From NCBI GenBank assembly GCA_018902385.1, contig JABSSW010000048.1, forward strand, positions 248,001 to 312,000: a DNA stretch of 64,000 bases, written 5' to 3'. How positions within the stretch are numbered: the first letter of the stretch is position 1; every line of letters begins with the position of its first letter. The notes beneath the pieces were generated by a model that had not been told where the DNA came from, searched no databases, and was given only the letters and a program-made list of their open reading frames with translations. Source of the stretch: Physcia stellaris. Lineage: Eukaryota > Ascomycota > Lecanoromycetes > Caliciales > Physciaceae. Made by a program: the position numbers and the translations under genes. Shown here in pieces: positions 48,600 to 61,425 of the stretch.

Positions 48600-51500
48600 C
48601 GAAAATTTCGATTTGAATTTGAATTTGAATCAAGTTCAAATTTTTAACACGTTAAAAGATTTGAACTTGAATCAAATTTCAAGTCAAAATGTTAAAATTT
48701 GACTTGAATTTGAATCAAACTTCAAATTTCGATGTCGAGTTTGATTTGATTCGTCAAAAATTCTAATTTCATGACGTATTATATTATTTCGCGATATTTC
48801 TGATATTAATTATAGATGTTTTTTTTTAGAATTTTCGAATTTTTTTTTTGCATTATTTCATATAAATCAAACGTGATAATTATAATACTATTTTGTATTC
48901 GAAATTATTATCAATTTTTTTCGACAATTTATTATTTTTTGAATTATATTATTTTTTGATTCAAAATTTTCATCAAACAATTGCAATTATCATATTTGCA
49001 TTATTTTTGTGCATTATTTTGAGATTTGATTTCGTGTTATATACAATTAATGTTTCAAATTGCATTATCACTTTGCATTATTTTTATCATCTATTCAAAT
49101 GTCAAATAAAATGTCGAATTTCGAATTGTTTTCGAATTTCTTTTCGTTTTCAATTCAAAATTTAAAAAATTCGTTCATCATGAACGACGATGACGATATG
49201 TCAATTGACAATTTTCAACAATCAATCATTTCAATTTTTGATAATCATTACAAATTTCAATCATCGATAATTTCAATTTTTGATAATTGTCAAATTTAAA
49301 TAATCAAATTGACGAAAAAATTTCGAACAAAACATTTTGATTTTAATTTTCATAACAATAAAAAATATGTATTTTGAAAAAAAAAAAAATTCAAATGTTT
49401 TTTTAAAATGATGAAAACAAATCAATTTTGATGAAAATATTTTGAACAAAATTCAAACAAAATACAATAATTCACATTGATCGAACAAGAAAAATAAAAT
49501 TGTTTTATGTTGACAAGAATTTGTTCAAATAGCGAAAATGTTTGACGAAACATCAATGATTGTTTATAAAACATGTCATAAAATTCAACAACATTCGTTA
49601 AGCGCAAATGACGACATCAACGTTATGAACAAACATTTGAAAAACGCAAAACATCGTTTTAAAATTGAAAAAAAAAATCGAACAATGTCGTTTGATTTTC
49701 AAAAAATAATCGAATTTTTCGAAAATATCAATGTAAATTTGTTGAATAATGCATGTTGATAATGCATTTATTTATTTTTATTAAAAAAAAAACAAATTCG
49801 ATTTTCGTACAACATTCGACGAAAATTTTTTGAAAAACATTTAATCAAAATTTTTATTGTTTGTGATTTTTCTTATCGAACGATCGAAAACGAACATTTT
49901 CGAATATGTTTGAAAATGAGTCGATTCATTTTGAAATTATCACATCGTATCAAATTAAATCAATTTGTAACGAAAAATTATAAAAAAATTCGTGATCAAT
50001 TGAAAAACGAATTGAAAAATGTTAATCGAATTTTTATTTCGTTAAATGTTTGATTCAATCAACAAAAAATCGTTTATTTAAATGTGATAATATATTGAAT
50101 GAATATTAATTTTCAATATCAAAAAAAATTTATCGATTTTGTTTCGTTAAATGTTTGTCATGACGAAAAAAAAATGTTAAATTTTTTGCTGTCAATATTA
50201 AAATTTTATGAAATAACAAAAAAGTTAATGACGATCACGATTGATAATGCATTCAATAATCGCATTTTCAAACAATTATTGAATTTAACGATGATTGAAA
50301 TGAACATTAATTGAAATGTGAATCAAAATTTCATGAATTGTTTAATTCATGTGTGCAATTTAATCGCACAAAATTTTATCAATTCGATTGAAATCGAAAC
50401 TATTAACGATAATGTTATTCAAAATTTGAAAAATGATCAAATCGATGACATCGAACAAAATACAAAAATGTCAAAAATCGTCAAAAAAATAAATCAATTT
50501 GATAATGCAAAAAAATAATGCATTTGTTAACAAAATAATCAAATTCGTGTTTTGACGATTGTTATCAATTTTTTCGCAACGAAAAATTCGCTTTGTGAAA
50601 TTACAAAAAAAAGCAAAAATTAAACGTTTTCGAAAATTGAAACAAAATGTCAAAATTCGTTGAAATTTCTGCTATTTTATGATACGACGTGTTTATCAGT
50701 TTCGACGATTCGTTAATAAATGAATTCAAAAAAATCGCAACGATGTCAAAATTGCTAAAATTCGAATATTTGATGATGATTGAAATCAAATTTTATTTTT
50801 CGAAAACATGTTAAAAACATTTTACGAAATCACGTTGATTGTTTCACGAATCACGAACATTAATGTGCAAATTGAATTTAAAATTTTCAATTTTTTATAC
50901 GATCATTTGAATTATTTCAATGAAACGATACGACAAAATCAATGTTTCGACAAATCATTAATCTTGATTGTTTGTGCGAAAATCATTCAAAAACTTTTCA
51001 AATATTATGCGAAAACAAAGAAAAATGATGAATTGATATACGATTTTGTTAATATTTTAAATTCAATCAACAAGTTATCGATTTATGAAATCTGAAATGA
51101 AAATGACAATTTCGAAAAAATCACAAAAAAAAAAAAAACATGCGTATATCAATGACGTTCGTAAACGATTTTTGAATTACTATCGAAATCATTATGATGA
51201 CAAAATATATGATAATTTTCAACGCGTTATTTTTCAATCGTTCGATAAAAAAGTAATGCATCAAAATAATGCATTGAAATTCAATTTAACAAAACAATAA
51301 ATTTTTTTTATTAATTCGATTTTGCGATCGAATCGAAAATCGAAACAATCACAGAACGAAATCGAACGTTATTTTTTTATATCAATCATGAAAGAAAATT
51401 CTAATTGACAATATTGAAACGATAATGTTTCGAGTTTTTTTCGATTGATTCGAATGACGAAAAATATTTTGTTTTGTTTTGTTTCATCGATAAAAATGAA

Positions 51501-51650
51501 ACGAATTTTCAATTTGACACGTCGAATTTGTAAATATAATCGAGCAATGTTGAATCAAAAAACGATTGAAAAAACGATGATAATCAAATATTATAATCGA
51601 ACGATAAATGCAAAATCTAAAAATGTTGTTTCGAAAATTTGAAATTTAAT
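48600..51650 (+). mobile_element. Decayed hAT-family DNA transposon
   Basis: The plus strand carries broken pieces of a hAT transposase. There is a start-like MSNKMSNFELF at 49099 and a BED-finger-like patch near 49550-49660 (C...SA....NKHLKNAKH). The catalytic-domain motif TITIDNAFNN lies near 50228-50260, with a following LIHVCNLIAQNF block at 50340-50380. The C-terminal dimerisation region (RIFNLTRRICKYNRAMLNQKTIE) is near 51490-51570. Stops interrupt the frame many times, so it cannot be active. The inverted repeats at 48624-48708 may be its left subterminal region; no matching right terminus or target duplication was found, so both ends are approximate. Confidence 0.65.
48624..48708. repeat. 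Two adjacent inverted repeats
   Basis: A first imperfect palindrome has arms around 48624-48647 and 48651-48676. A second at 48678-48708 has ten-base perfect arms (CAAGTCAAAT-like / TTTGACTTG). The motifs TTGAATTTGAATCAA and TCAAGTTCAAATT recur. Such clustered motifs are common in the subterminal parts of hAT elements. Confidence 0.6.
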
Positions 51651-52068
51651 AAAACGATAAAAAAACGAAAATAATGAAATTGCGATGAAAAATGCTTTTC
51701 GTCGTTCAATAAAAAAAATGTTTCGTTTTATGATTTCAAGATTTAATAATAGACGATTTGAAATGAAATTTGCAATAATCATCGATAATGCAAACAGATA
51801 ATGCATAAATTATTTGCATTCAATCAAAACATCGAAAATATTAATTAGATTGCGCATAATCGCATATAATTGCAAAATTTAATTTTCGAATCGTATAAAC
51901 GCTGATTTTTTTTTTTTTTTTTCAATTTTCATTTTAGTATCTTAATTAATCTATTATTAATAATTTATTTGATAAATTATCTCGTAACGCAAACAAACAT
52001 GAATTTTATGAAATTTGAAAATTTGTATTTTTCATTTTATTATCTGAATATATTATTGATAATACAAT
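51651..52068. other. AT-rich spacer between hAT relic and element A
   Basis: 418 bases of AT-rich DNA with homopolymer runs. Two similar segments (near 51930-51975 and 52030-52075) share a TTTTCATTTTA-TATCT core. No coding remnant was recognised. Confidence 0.4.
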
Positions 52069-52254
52069 TGTTAATGTAATGAATGTAAAAAGCTTGATTG
52101 ATTATTTAAAAATCAATGATCAGATATATATCATAATAATTACATAAATCGAATCATTCAGTTGACTGAATGTCGATTGATTGATTGAATGTTAATTACA
52201 ATTAATTATTCATCTGACTGTTTTCAAGTTTTAGTCACATGTCAATTCATAACA
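52069..52254 (-). repeat. Candidate 3' LTR of Gypsy element A
   Basis: 186 bases bounded by TGTTA and TAACA, the same inverted ends as the LTRs of element B. It lies where the 3' LTR of a minus-strand element is expected, about 200 bases past its chromodomain. The partner LTR would be outside the window, so the call cannot be checked by pairing. Confidence 0.35.
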
Positions 52255-53359
52255 ATCTGTCTCAATAGAAAAAAGTTAGCATTCGTTTCGATATTATTCA
52301 TATCATGTTTCGTATCAATATTAATTACATATTCTTAACATATCAAAGTTTAATCGAGTCGAGAAAATCGACGAATCAAAGCGTTAAAAAAAACGTCAAC
52401 AATAAAAATTTTGAATGAAATGACGACGACGAATTTCTGTTCAAAAAAGATTTTAGTAATTGACTTAATCGACTTAATTAACTTAATTGACGACGAAGTT
52501 AGCGACGATAAAATTGACGACGACGAGTTCGTAAATTCACTAAATGAAATTAGACGATCAAATAAAATGCTCTAAATCATAATCGCTTCGTATTCATCGA
52601 CGAAATTCATAACGTTGTCAAATTTCGACAAGTTTTTTCATACATCGTGTTTTGATTCGTAATCTTTTTATTCAACAAAATATTCAACGTTTCGTTTTTT
52701 GATCAAACGCTTGTTAATGATGCGAAACGATTCAAAAAATTTGACGTTGACTGTATCGTCGTTCACAAAGACGAAATCAAAATGATTTGATTTAGAACGT
52801 TTGAAAAAATCAACTGAAAACGATGAACATTTTTTCAGTTGTGTCACGTTGAAAACTGAATGAATAAATCAATTGTTAGAAATATTCAGTCGATAAATCA
52901 GACGATTAATCTTTTCGATGATAATAAAAAATTCAACGAACTGTTGATCATACTTTTTGCTAATAGTTGAAAATATATTGTAATTCTTGTGTAACTTGAT
53001 GAGCGCGACGTTTTCTTGTTTCATGAACATAAATTCATGCTTTTTGTTATAATAAAACTTAGCATTCATTTGATCAAAAACTATGACATCATTAACATTT
53101 TGACGAGTGATAAGACGACGTTTTTTTAACGTGAACTTAGAAATATTGACATCGATAAACTTAATCAAATCAATGATTTGAATTGAAATAAAATCGTAAA
53201 CGATTTCATTTGAAAAATTTTCAATGTTAACTGAATTGTTGAAATCTCGTTGCACATGTGACAAGATTTCAAATCAAAAATCAAAATATTTCAACGTAAA
53301 AATCAGAAAGCGAAAAACGATTTCGACGATTTGATTGATTCGTTCGAACAAATCATCAG
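52255..53359 (-). mobile_element. Ty3/Gypsy chromovirus A, 3' internal part (fossil)
   Basis: Minus-strand remnant holding, in order, a piece of the integrase core at the 53280-53359 edge, the integrase C-terminal region (about 52869-53264; Y-x-K-K-H...L-H-K-x-Y pattern) and a chromodomain-like segment (about 52540-52760). It is broken at several points. Its upstream part resumes at 60823 after element B, showing that B inserted into it. The family is assigned from the integrase-chromodomain order typical of fungal chromoviruses. Confidence 0.75.
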
Positions 53360-53553
53360 TGTTATGGCACAAGATCAGATTAGATGATATGAACTTAAAT
53401 CAAATATTCTGACATGACTTTTGACAAGAATTCTGTCGTCATCTCATATTAAATGAATGATGATCAAACAATTGACTCGCAATTACTGTACATAAATTGA
53501 CATTTTGTCGCTCATAATTTCTAAATCAATCAATTCACACATCAAGTTTAACA
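53360..53553 (+). repeat. 5' LTR of element B
   Basis: 194 bases, beginning TGTTA and ending TAACA. It aligns without gaps to 60629-60822. Confidence 0.92.
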
Positions 53554-56500
53554 ATTGATAGCATCATTCAAACGATGATTTGTACGTAAACAAAACGACA
53601 TCATTTTTTGCTTTTTAACGTATCAGTTTTCGAACAGTTTTGCATTCTGTATGCAAGTCAATTGCTCATCAATACTTTTTTCACGATCGCAATCAAAGAC
53701 TTGATTGTCGTTTGACTGACGTTTCGATTGACAGTCAATTATTCATTTTCATCAACAATCAGTATTCATTTGAAAATAAATCATTCAATCACGTTTTCTC
53801 GACTTTTTACAATTCTCAATAGAAACGACTGATCTTTTTTTCAAATAGCTGAACATTTCAAGCTTTCGTTTGAATTCGTGTTGCTATCGCTCAATGACGA
53901 CACACTTGAGCGTCAATTCATCATCGAATTTTTGTTTGATTCGAGCAATTCAATTCAACGATTTCATTTGTTTTTTTATCAACAAATAATTTGCTCAACA
54001 AGTCTTGAAAATTTCAGCTCGCTTTTTTTTTTTGTTTTGTTTATCATCATTTTATTTCAAATTTCAGTACGACACATCATTTTCATTTAAGTCATTTTGA
54101 CTGTTTTCACATCACAAATCATTCGTATTGCGTTTGAATTATTCGATTACATCGATACAATTGATTCAATTTATTTTGTCAATACATTTGCAAAAGTTAT
54201 TGTGAACAATATCGTAATTAGTTGTTTTAAATCAACATCGTTGTCAATTATTAATCATTCAATTTCGACAAACATTGTTTATTCAACAAAATGAATCGTC
54301 GACAGAATTCGTTTTCGCAAAAATTTTAAAATTTTCGTGATCGTCATCGAAACGTATCGAAACAATCAATCATTTTTCGACTGAATTAGTGATCGAATTA
54401 CGTCATTTATTTTTGATTTAAAATCGACGATTGCAAATATTTTTTTTGATATTTTTTACGTTCATTTTTCGAAAAATTTACGTCGTAAATTTCAAATCAT
54501 TTCGTCGACGTCGTTTTTTCAACGACGAAACAACATCATAATTTCGCTGAACATCATTTTTCGAAACACAAAAAATATCGAATTTATTTTCGCATTCAAT
54601 TCAAATATGACGAACGAAAATAACAATTGACAAAACATGAAATTTACGCAACAACAATGACAAATTTTTCAAACATTGATTACAGATGTTCGAAACGATG
54701 TTCAAACAAAATTTCAAAAATTCGTCGAATCATCAAATTCAATCGAATTTTTTGACAATGATGATGACGTCAAATGAAATGTTCAAAAAACAAAATTTTT
54801 CGATTCGTGATACGAAAAAAAAAACGTTATTATCGACAATTCGATCGAGCATTCGAACAAAAATACATATTTTCGAAATGTTCATCTTTACATTGAAAGA
54901 ATTAAAAATATGACATTGCTCAAAAATGCTGATGTGATTCGAGCAAATTTTTATAATTGCATGCGTGATCACGCGTTACGTTGATACACAAAAATAATCA
55001 ACGATGATTAAAAACGATTGATCAAACTCAAAAATGACGTAAAAAAGTGAAAACGTTTGTTGTTGAAACGATACAAAAATCGTCATCAACAGCGTTGACG
55101 ATCATCACGAAAAAAAAATACACGATGAAGAATGCTCGTCGACATCGCGAGTCATTCGACTTCGCTAAAATTATAATCAAAAAATTAAATCGACAATGAT
55201 GTCAATCTATTCGCAATTGTATTTAATTTACAATGAGTTGAAACTGAAATTTCGACGAGATTTGATCAAGTCGACAGAGAAAATTATCATGAATGAGTTT
55301 TTTCAACAACTTGATGATAAGAAGAAAATATAATGAAACATTGAAAACAAATATCGTTTCTATCATTCATCCGAAGACGATCGTCGTTTTCAATTCATTT
55401 ATCGTTTTCAAGTTTCAATTTCATTCGATTCGTATAATACTTTCTTTTTCATCAATGAACGTAGTGATTACGAAAATTTCAATGAATTTTTTTCGCAATC
55501 ACGGCAAACGCAATATTCAATTTCGTATCAATTTGACAAGCAGAATAACGTTTACGTTTTTCAACAACAACAACGTTCGTATCAATCAGACTATTCAAAT
55601 CGACAACAATCGACACAAAATATGCAAAAACGTTCATACGAAAATCAACAATATCGATTTCAACAAACGCAACAAGACGAAACTCAAAAAAATCGAAACA
55701 CGTTCGATTCGCGATTTCAATACTCGCAATTTTTACGTCTTAGTAATTATTTTGCTGATTTTTCAAATTCATTTCCGTTTTCGTTTAAACAAGATATTTA
55801 TTTTAATCAAAATGAAACGTTTAATCAAAATGAAACATCATATCGACGAGCGTATTTTGCGAAAGAAAAAGCAAAAAACAATTACTCAATCGATGAAAAA
55901 AGCTATCAAGATGATTACAACATGAATACTGAAAACGCGTCAAAAATATCTATGATAGATGATGAATATCATGACGAAAAACATTTCGAAATTCAGAAAT
56001 TTAATGAAAATTATGTGATTCATGAATCATTCGAATATTTTGTGAATATTTCAGTCAAGCAAACAAAAATTTATGCATGCAAACGTTGTCAATCGAAATT
56101 TTATTTTAATAACAAATTTCATCGACATTTGCGTTCGTGTCAAACAGTTTCGATTAAATTTGACACATCGTCGACGAAAAATGCTCATAATTATCAAACA
56201 TTTATCATACAATCAAGTGTCAAAACAGATACACGACTCAGTTTCGAATTTCGTTCATGACGTTACGTCACGATGAAAGCAAACATAGAACAATTTTTCA
56301 TTGATATGTGCGTCGATATCGAATGCGATGCATTTTTAATCGATCGTAAATTTTTGATGCAAGAAATATTTGATTACAAAATTCATGCGCGACAAATCAT
56401 GAAATTTTTCAAAATTCGCGACATCGAAAATGTCGTCGTCATCACAATTGATCATATTTCATTAATTTTTCGTGTTTTTGAAATTTCGATTGATGACGAC

Positions 56501-59500
56501 GATGCGATCGTCACATTTACGCGACAAATTTACATAATGAAAAAATTGAAAACAAAAGTTTTTTTAGACAATGATATATTGAATTCAAAACAAATAAATA
56601 TAAATGTAAACAAACAAGTCGTCACTATAAAAAGTTGCAAAAATATTCGAATTAAATTAAATGTCATTAATGTTGAATCACAAGTCAAACGCGTTATTCG
56701 TGCTAACGAGATTATTAAAATTTCAATTAAATCAATTTTTACAATTTTTTTCAAATTACGTGAAAAGAATAGTTTATTTATTGAACGCGACTTTATGTTC
56801 ACGCTTTCACGAATTGAACGACTAAATCAAAATGAAAATGTGCTTTCACATATCATCGATGCACATACAAAAATCGTTCAAGCTCACAACATCAATTTTG
56901 AAAATGTTTACATTTTCAAAAATACGCGTTTGAAATTCGTACAAAAATACGAGAAAAAAGAATGTTATTTAATTAACTCGAAATACGTTCATTTAGCTGT
57001 TAATGCTCATAAATTTGTTTCTAAAAATTGATTCAAGCAAACGTTGAAATTTGATGTTTCGATCATGACAATTGACGCGACTATGACGACTAACTATGAA
57101 AATTTGCACGATGCGATCGCGATTAATTTCGTCGATGTAAATGTCGATTTTGCGTTCAATTTTGCACGCAATTTTAACGATTTTATTGCTGTAAATTCTA
57201 ATATTAATGCGAAAAAAATTTTGCTTGTTGAAATTATCGTTTACGATGACGTTAACGCTCGAATTAAATTTGCAAACGTTGCGTTGAATTATTCAGAATT
57301 ATAAAACGACAATGAATTTATCGTGCGAATTTCGAAAAATGAGTGAATGTCAATTGAATTCAAATTCGACGCGAAAATAAAAACAACAAAAATCTATTTT
57401 TTCGATTTCGCAAATCGAAAATTAGTTGATAAAACTTTCGATAAATTGCACGTTCAAAAACGCATGAAATATATCAATCAATTCATTTCGCATGATTATT
57501 TTGTTTTCGTCGTATGAAAAACAATATTTGAATCGAATGATTCAAAACGCAAAAATCGAATCGTCGTCGACATACGCGAGCTAAACAAAATCATTTTCAT
57601 CGATTCTTATTCAATGTTTTTTCAATTTGACATTATTGCAATCGTCGTCGAATGCAAATTCATTTTCGTTTTCGACGCAACGGATTTTTTTCATCAATGA
57701 TTGATAAAATTTGCAAACAAACATAAGTTTATCGTCGTTTCACATAAAAAACAGAAACAGTTTAACGTGATCGTGATGAGTTTTAAAAATTCATCATCAT
57801 ACGTACAACGACGAATCGATTTTATTTTTTGAAATTTTCGCGAATTTGCTCGTGTCTACGTAGACGACATTGTCGTTTTTTTCAATATTTTTGAAAAACA
57901 TATGATTCATTTACATTCGATATTCGAACGATTGAATATTTATGAAATTAATTTGTCGTCGAAGAAATCGTTTTTCGATTATTTTACGATCGCATTTTTT
58001 GATCAGAAAGTTGACGTTTTTGATTTCATTATCGCAGTCGATAAATTGAAAACAATAATCAAATTGAACTTTTCATATATTTTGAAAAATCTGAAGATTT
58101 ATTTAAATTTAACAAAATGATTACGAAATTTTGTCGCGTTTTATGCTCAAAAGACGAACGCGTTACAACGTCGCAAAATTTTATTTTTACGTCAATCTTC
58201 AAGCAACAAAAAAACGATTCGCAAAATTTATTCGCAAAAAATTGTAATGAACAATTTTTCAATTGAGAAATTAAAATCATATCGATTATTGCAAAAAACT
58301 TTTAGCAAAATTTCATTTTTGATACATTTCAATTTCGATCGAAAATTGTATATCGACATCGACGCGTTTAAACGACGCGAATTTGACGCGATAATTTATC
58401 ATCTTAAAACAAACAACAATTCAAACAAATTCAAGCGTAACGACATCGAATTCATTTTATTTCTAAGCAAAATGTTGAACGAAATCGAAATCAAATATTG
58501 ATTCATCGAATTCGAAATGTGTGACTTAGTATGAATTGTCAGAAAAATTCGACATATGATAAAAGCAATCAAAAATATCATTGTCGTTTTCACGAATCAT
58601 GTCGTTAATATTTTTATCGTTAAGCAAATCACGATGAATTCGAACAACATCGATAAATTCAATTTTCGTCTCGTTCGTGTTTCAGTTTATTTGTCACAAT
58701 TTAAATTGAAAATGAAATATAAATCAGAAAAAAATCATGTCGTTTCGAATGCGTTATCAAAATTAGTTTTTGAAAATGAACAAATCGACAAGAATTCAAA
58801 AAATAAATTTGATTTGAACACATATCATGACGAAATAATCGATTTTTCGAATAATTTCGATTGCTACGTTTTTCAAAACATTTTTATCGCAATGTCGAAA
58901 AATTTAAAAAAAAAAATCAAAAACGAATATCAGAACGAAAAGACGTAACGAAACATGATCACGATGTTAAAATCGTTGACGATTCGAATGCACGAGAAAA
59001 AACAGAAATTGTCGATTCGAAATTTTCAAATTTCATCGTCGTTCGAAAACAACGTAGCGAAACGAAACGTCAATGAACAAAAAAATGACGATACGAAATT
59101 TATATCAAAGAAATTCAGAACAAAAATCAATTTTGCGATAGATACGAATGACATTATATATCACGTTGACATTGATTCGCGTCGATCGTGTATATCGATC
59201 ACAATGAAACGCGAAATATTTCGTTTAATTCACGATCAAAATCATCATTCGAAAATTCATCGATGTTATGACAGAATTTTCAATACGTTATACATATTTC
59301 GATTTTCGCGAAAAATCAAAAAATACATCGAGCATTGTTTTATTTGTCAATTAACACAAATTAAACGTCATCGATTTTACGAAAAATTGATGTTTATCAC
59401 ATTCGTTTCGCGTTCGTTTCATATCATTGTCATTGATTTCATTTTAATTATGTTTGACGAAATGAACATTGTTATGTTCGCAATTTGTAAACACTCTCGT

Positions 59501-60628
59501 CGAATTTCATTGATTTTCGACAAAAAAATTTATGAAACGAAAAAATGAATCAACGTATTACTGAACAAATTGTTAATAATCGATTGAGATGTGCTTGAAA
59601 TTATAATTTCAAATCGAAATTTCAAATTCATGTCGAATTTTTGACAAGTGTTTTTCATTAAATTAGACACGAGATTGCTAATTTCAATGACATATCATTC
59701 GCAAACGAATGATTCGTCAAAACGAATCAATCAAATTGTTGAAATTGTTATCAGATATTTCGTCATCGAATTTTCGAACATCGATTACATTTTAATTTTT
59801 TTTGCAATTCAAATTCAATTAAACAACACGTTTAACATCGTTACAAATTTATCATTCAATAAAATCATATACGAATTCAAAATCAAAAACGCGATATCAA
59901 ATTTAATCGAATTTAACACAACAAATGTATAAAATTTGTCAATTCAACGCATGAAATATCAGCGAAAAATTGTCGATATCACAAATTTTACAATTGTCAA
60001 AATCAAAATATATCATGATTCACGTCATATTTTTATTCGATTAAAACAAAATGAAAAAATCTATTTACAATTCAATAAAAATTACAAATTGTTTGACAAA
60101 TCAAATTCGAAACTATTTCAACAATGTTGCGAATCATTTCGAATTTTTGAACGCATCGAACGTTTAACGTATCGATTGAAATTGTCATCAACATAACGAA
60201 TTTATTTCGTTGTGTTTATTGCACAATTCGAATCAACATTTGTCGAAATTGATTTTTACAATCGTTCGCGTTTTCATTATTTTGATTTCATTGAAATCGA
60301 AAACGATACGAATCAATACAAATTTTATGAAATTGAGAAACTAGTCGGAAAGCGAACTAAAAAATACAACAAAATTTTTGTAATTCAATATTTAGTCAGA
60401 TGAATCGACTATGAATCGAAATATGACGAATGACGATTTATTTCAAAACTGAACAACGTCACGAATTTCATTGAGCAATATGAATTCAATCATTCGAATG
60501 ATGCTGATGATCGCAACGACAAAAAAAGAGCGAGAAGAAAATAAATTGATGCATGATATGATTACGCATGATGATAAAACATGAAATTCAATGAAAACAT
60601 TGATTTTTCTTTTTTTTGATTGACAAAT

Positions 60629-60822
60629 TGTTATGACACAAAATCAGATTAAATGATATGAATTTAGATCAAATATTTTGACATGATTTTTGACAAAGAT
60701 TCTGCCGCCATCTCATATTAAATGAATGATGATCAGACAACTGATTCGCAATTACTGTACATAAATTGACATTCTGTCGCTCATAATTTCTAAATCAATC
60801 AATTCACACATCAAACTTAACA
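60629..60822 (+). repeat. 3' LTR of element B
   Basis: 194 bases, beginning TGTTA and ending TAACA. It is followed at once by the second ATCAG target copy. 177 of 194 positions are identical to the 5' LTR. Confidence 0.92.
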
Positions 60823-61253
60823 ATCAGTTTGAAAATGATAAACAACTGAATATAAAAACTTAATTTTTAAACGAGTAAACATGACAATTCACATGTTCGA
60901 CAAAAACTTTCTGTCGCGATTCGAAATAATAATTTTAAATAATTTTCAATCAGTCATATTTAGACGATTTAGCAAAACGTAATTTCATTGTGCAATTGTT
61001 CATGTGTTCTTGTTTGAAATTAGCACTATACGTTTGAAATATTTACAGCTAATCGACATCACGCAATCGAATTGATCGATTCGTGACTTTGATAAAATCA
61101 AAATGAAATCGATAATGATAATGTGAAAGAAAATATTCGAAATGAATATAAATTGCAACGAATCATAAAATTTGTGACGACGTGTTTAATATGTTTGACA
61201 CTTAAAACAATGTTTAAAAAAATCTTTTAAATATTTAAACAAATCACGAATGT
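60823..61253 (-). mobile_element. Ty3/Gypsy chromovirus A, integrase part (fossil)
   Basis: Read on the minus strand from 61253, this encodes a recognisable integrase: the second half of the zinc-binding HHCC module (C-F-K-C) and then the DDE core with I-D-F-I-L and I-S-N-R-D-R-K-F-L. It stops exactly at the insertion point of element B and continues at 53359. Its own upstream part is cut by the LTR of element C at 61254 and lies outside the window or is lost. Confidence 0.8.
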
Positions 61254-61425
61254 TGTTACAGCCGTGCGTGGTAGTCGGTATTCATTAAACGAGGATTCTA
61301 AAACTAGGGAGGAAAGATGTACAGGTGGAGGCCGAAATGCCTGATGTAGGGCCTGCGAGTGCCAAGGCCCTAGTCACGTGTTCCTCCCAGCCCTGCGGCA
61401 ATGCCTCCGGGGCACGCTCGTAACA
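61254..61425 (-). repeat. 3' LTR of element C
   Basis: 172 bases bounded by TGTTAC and GTAACA. The left flank is AATGT; the second target copy would lie outside the window. It contains a CACGTG. The boundary between AT-rich and normal DNA falls exactly on its outer end. Confidence 0.75.

Larger units (their letters stand above)
53360..60822 (+). mobile_element. Ty3/Gypsy chromovirus B, full length but decayed (fossil)
   Basis: A 7463-bp plus-strand element with two 194-bp LTRs and an ATCAG target duplication at 53355-53359 and 60823-60827. Parts seen in order: gag region (about 54500-56150) ending in a C2H2-like finger near 56070-56140; aspartic protease region (about 56280-56800); reverse transcriptase (about 57430-58150, with YVDDIV at 57857-57874); RNase H (about 58240-58720); integrase with zinc-binding part (59220-59360) and core (59400-59900); chromodomain (about 60340-60470). 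It is heavily broken throughout and cannot be active. The LTRs differ at 17 of 194 sites, all transitions, with no indels, so the insertion is probably young and was quickly mutated. Confidence 0.9.
47860..61253. other. AT-rich, hypermutated transposon block
   Basis: About 13.4 kb with very few CC, GG, CT or AG dinucleotides, while CA/TG and CG are common. In four lines that I counted (49561-49620, 51421-51480, 54121-54180, 59401-59460), all 32 cytosines are followed by A (16) or G (16). Translations from the block nearly lack Pro, Gly and Trp, as loss of CC and GG predicts. Everything identifiable is a decayed mobile element. Open frames here should not be annotated as genes. Confidence 0.9.

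Noticed and set aside
48893-60403. The many 60-250 codon frames in the AT-rich block as host genes
   Set aside because: They lack Pro, Gly and Trp because of the base bias, and where recognisable they are fragments of transposase or Gypsy proteins.
47860-61253. Mitochondrial DNA insertion as the source of the AT-rich block
   Set aside because: It contains LTRs with a target duplication, chromovirus protein remnants and a hAT transposase, and the bias is dinucleotide-specific.
47860-61253. Classic CpA-type RIP as full explanation
   Set aside because: CpA is retained and all LTR transitions lie in CpC/CpT contexts, so the usual target does not fit.
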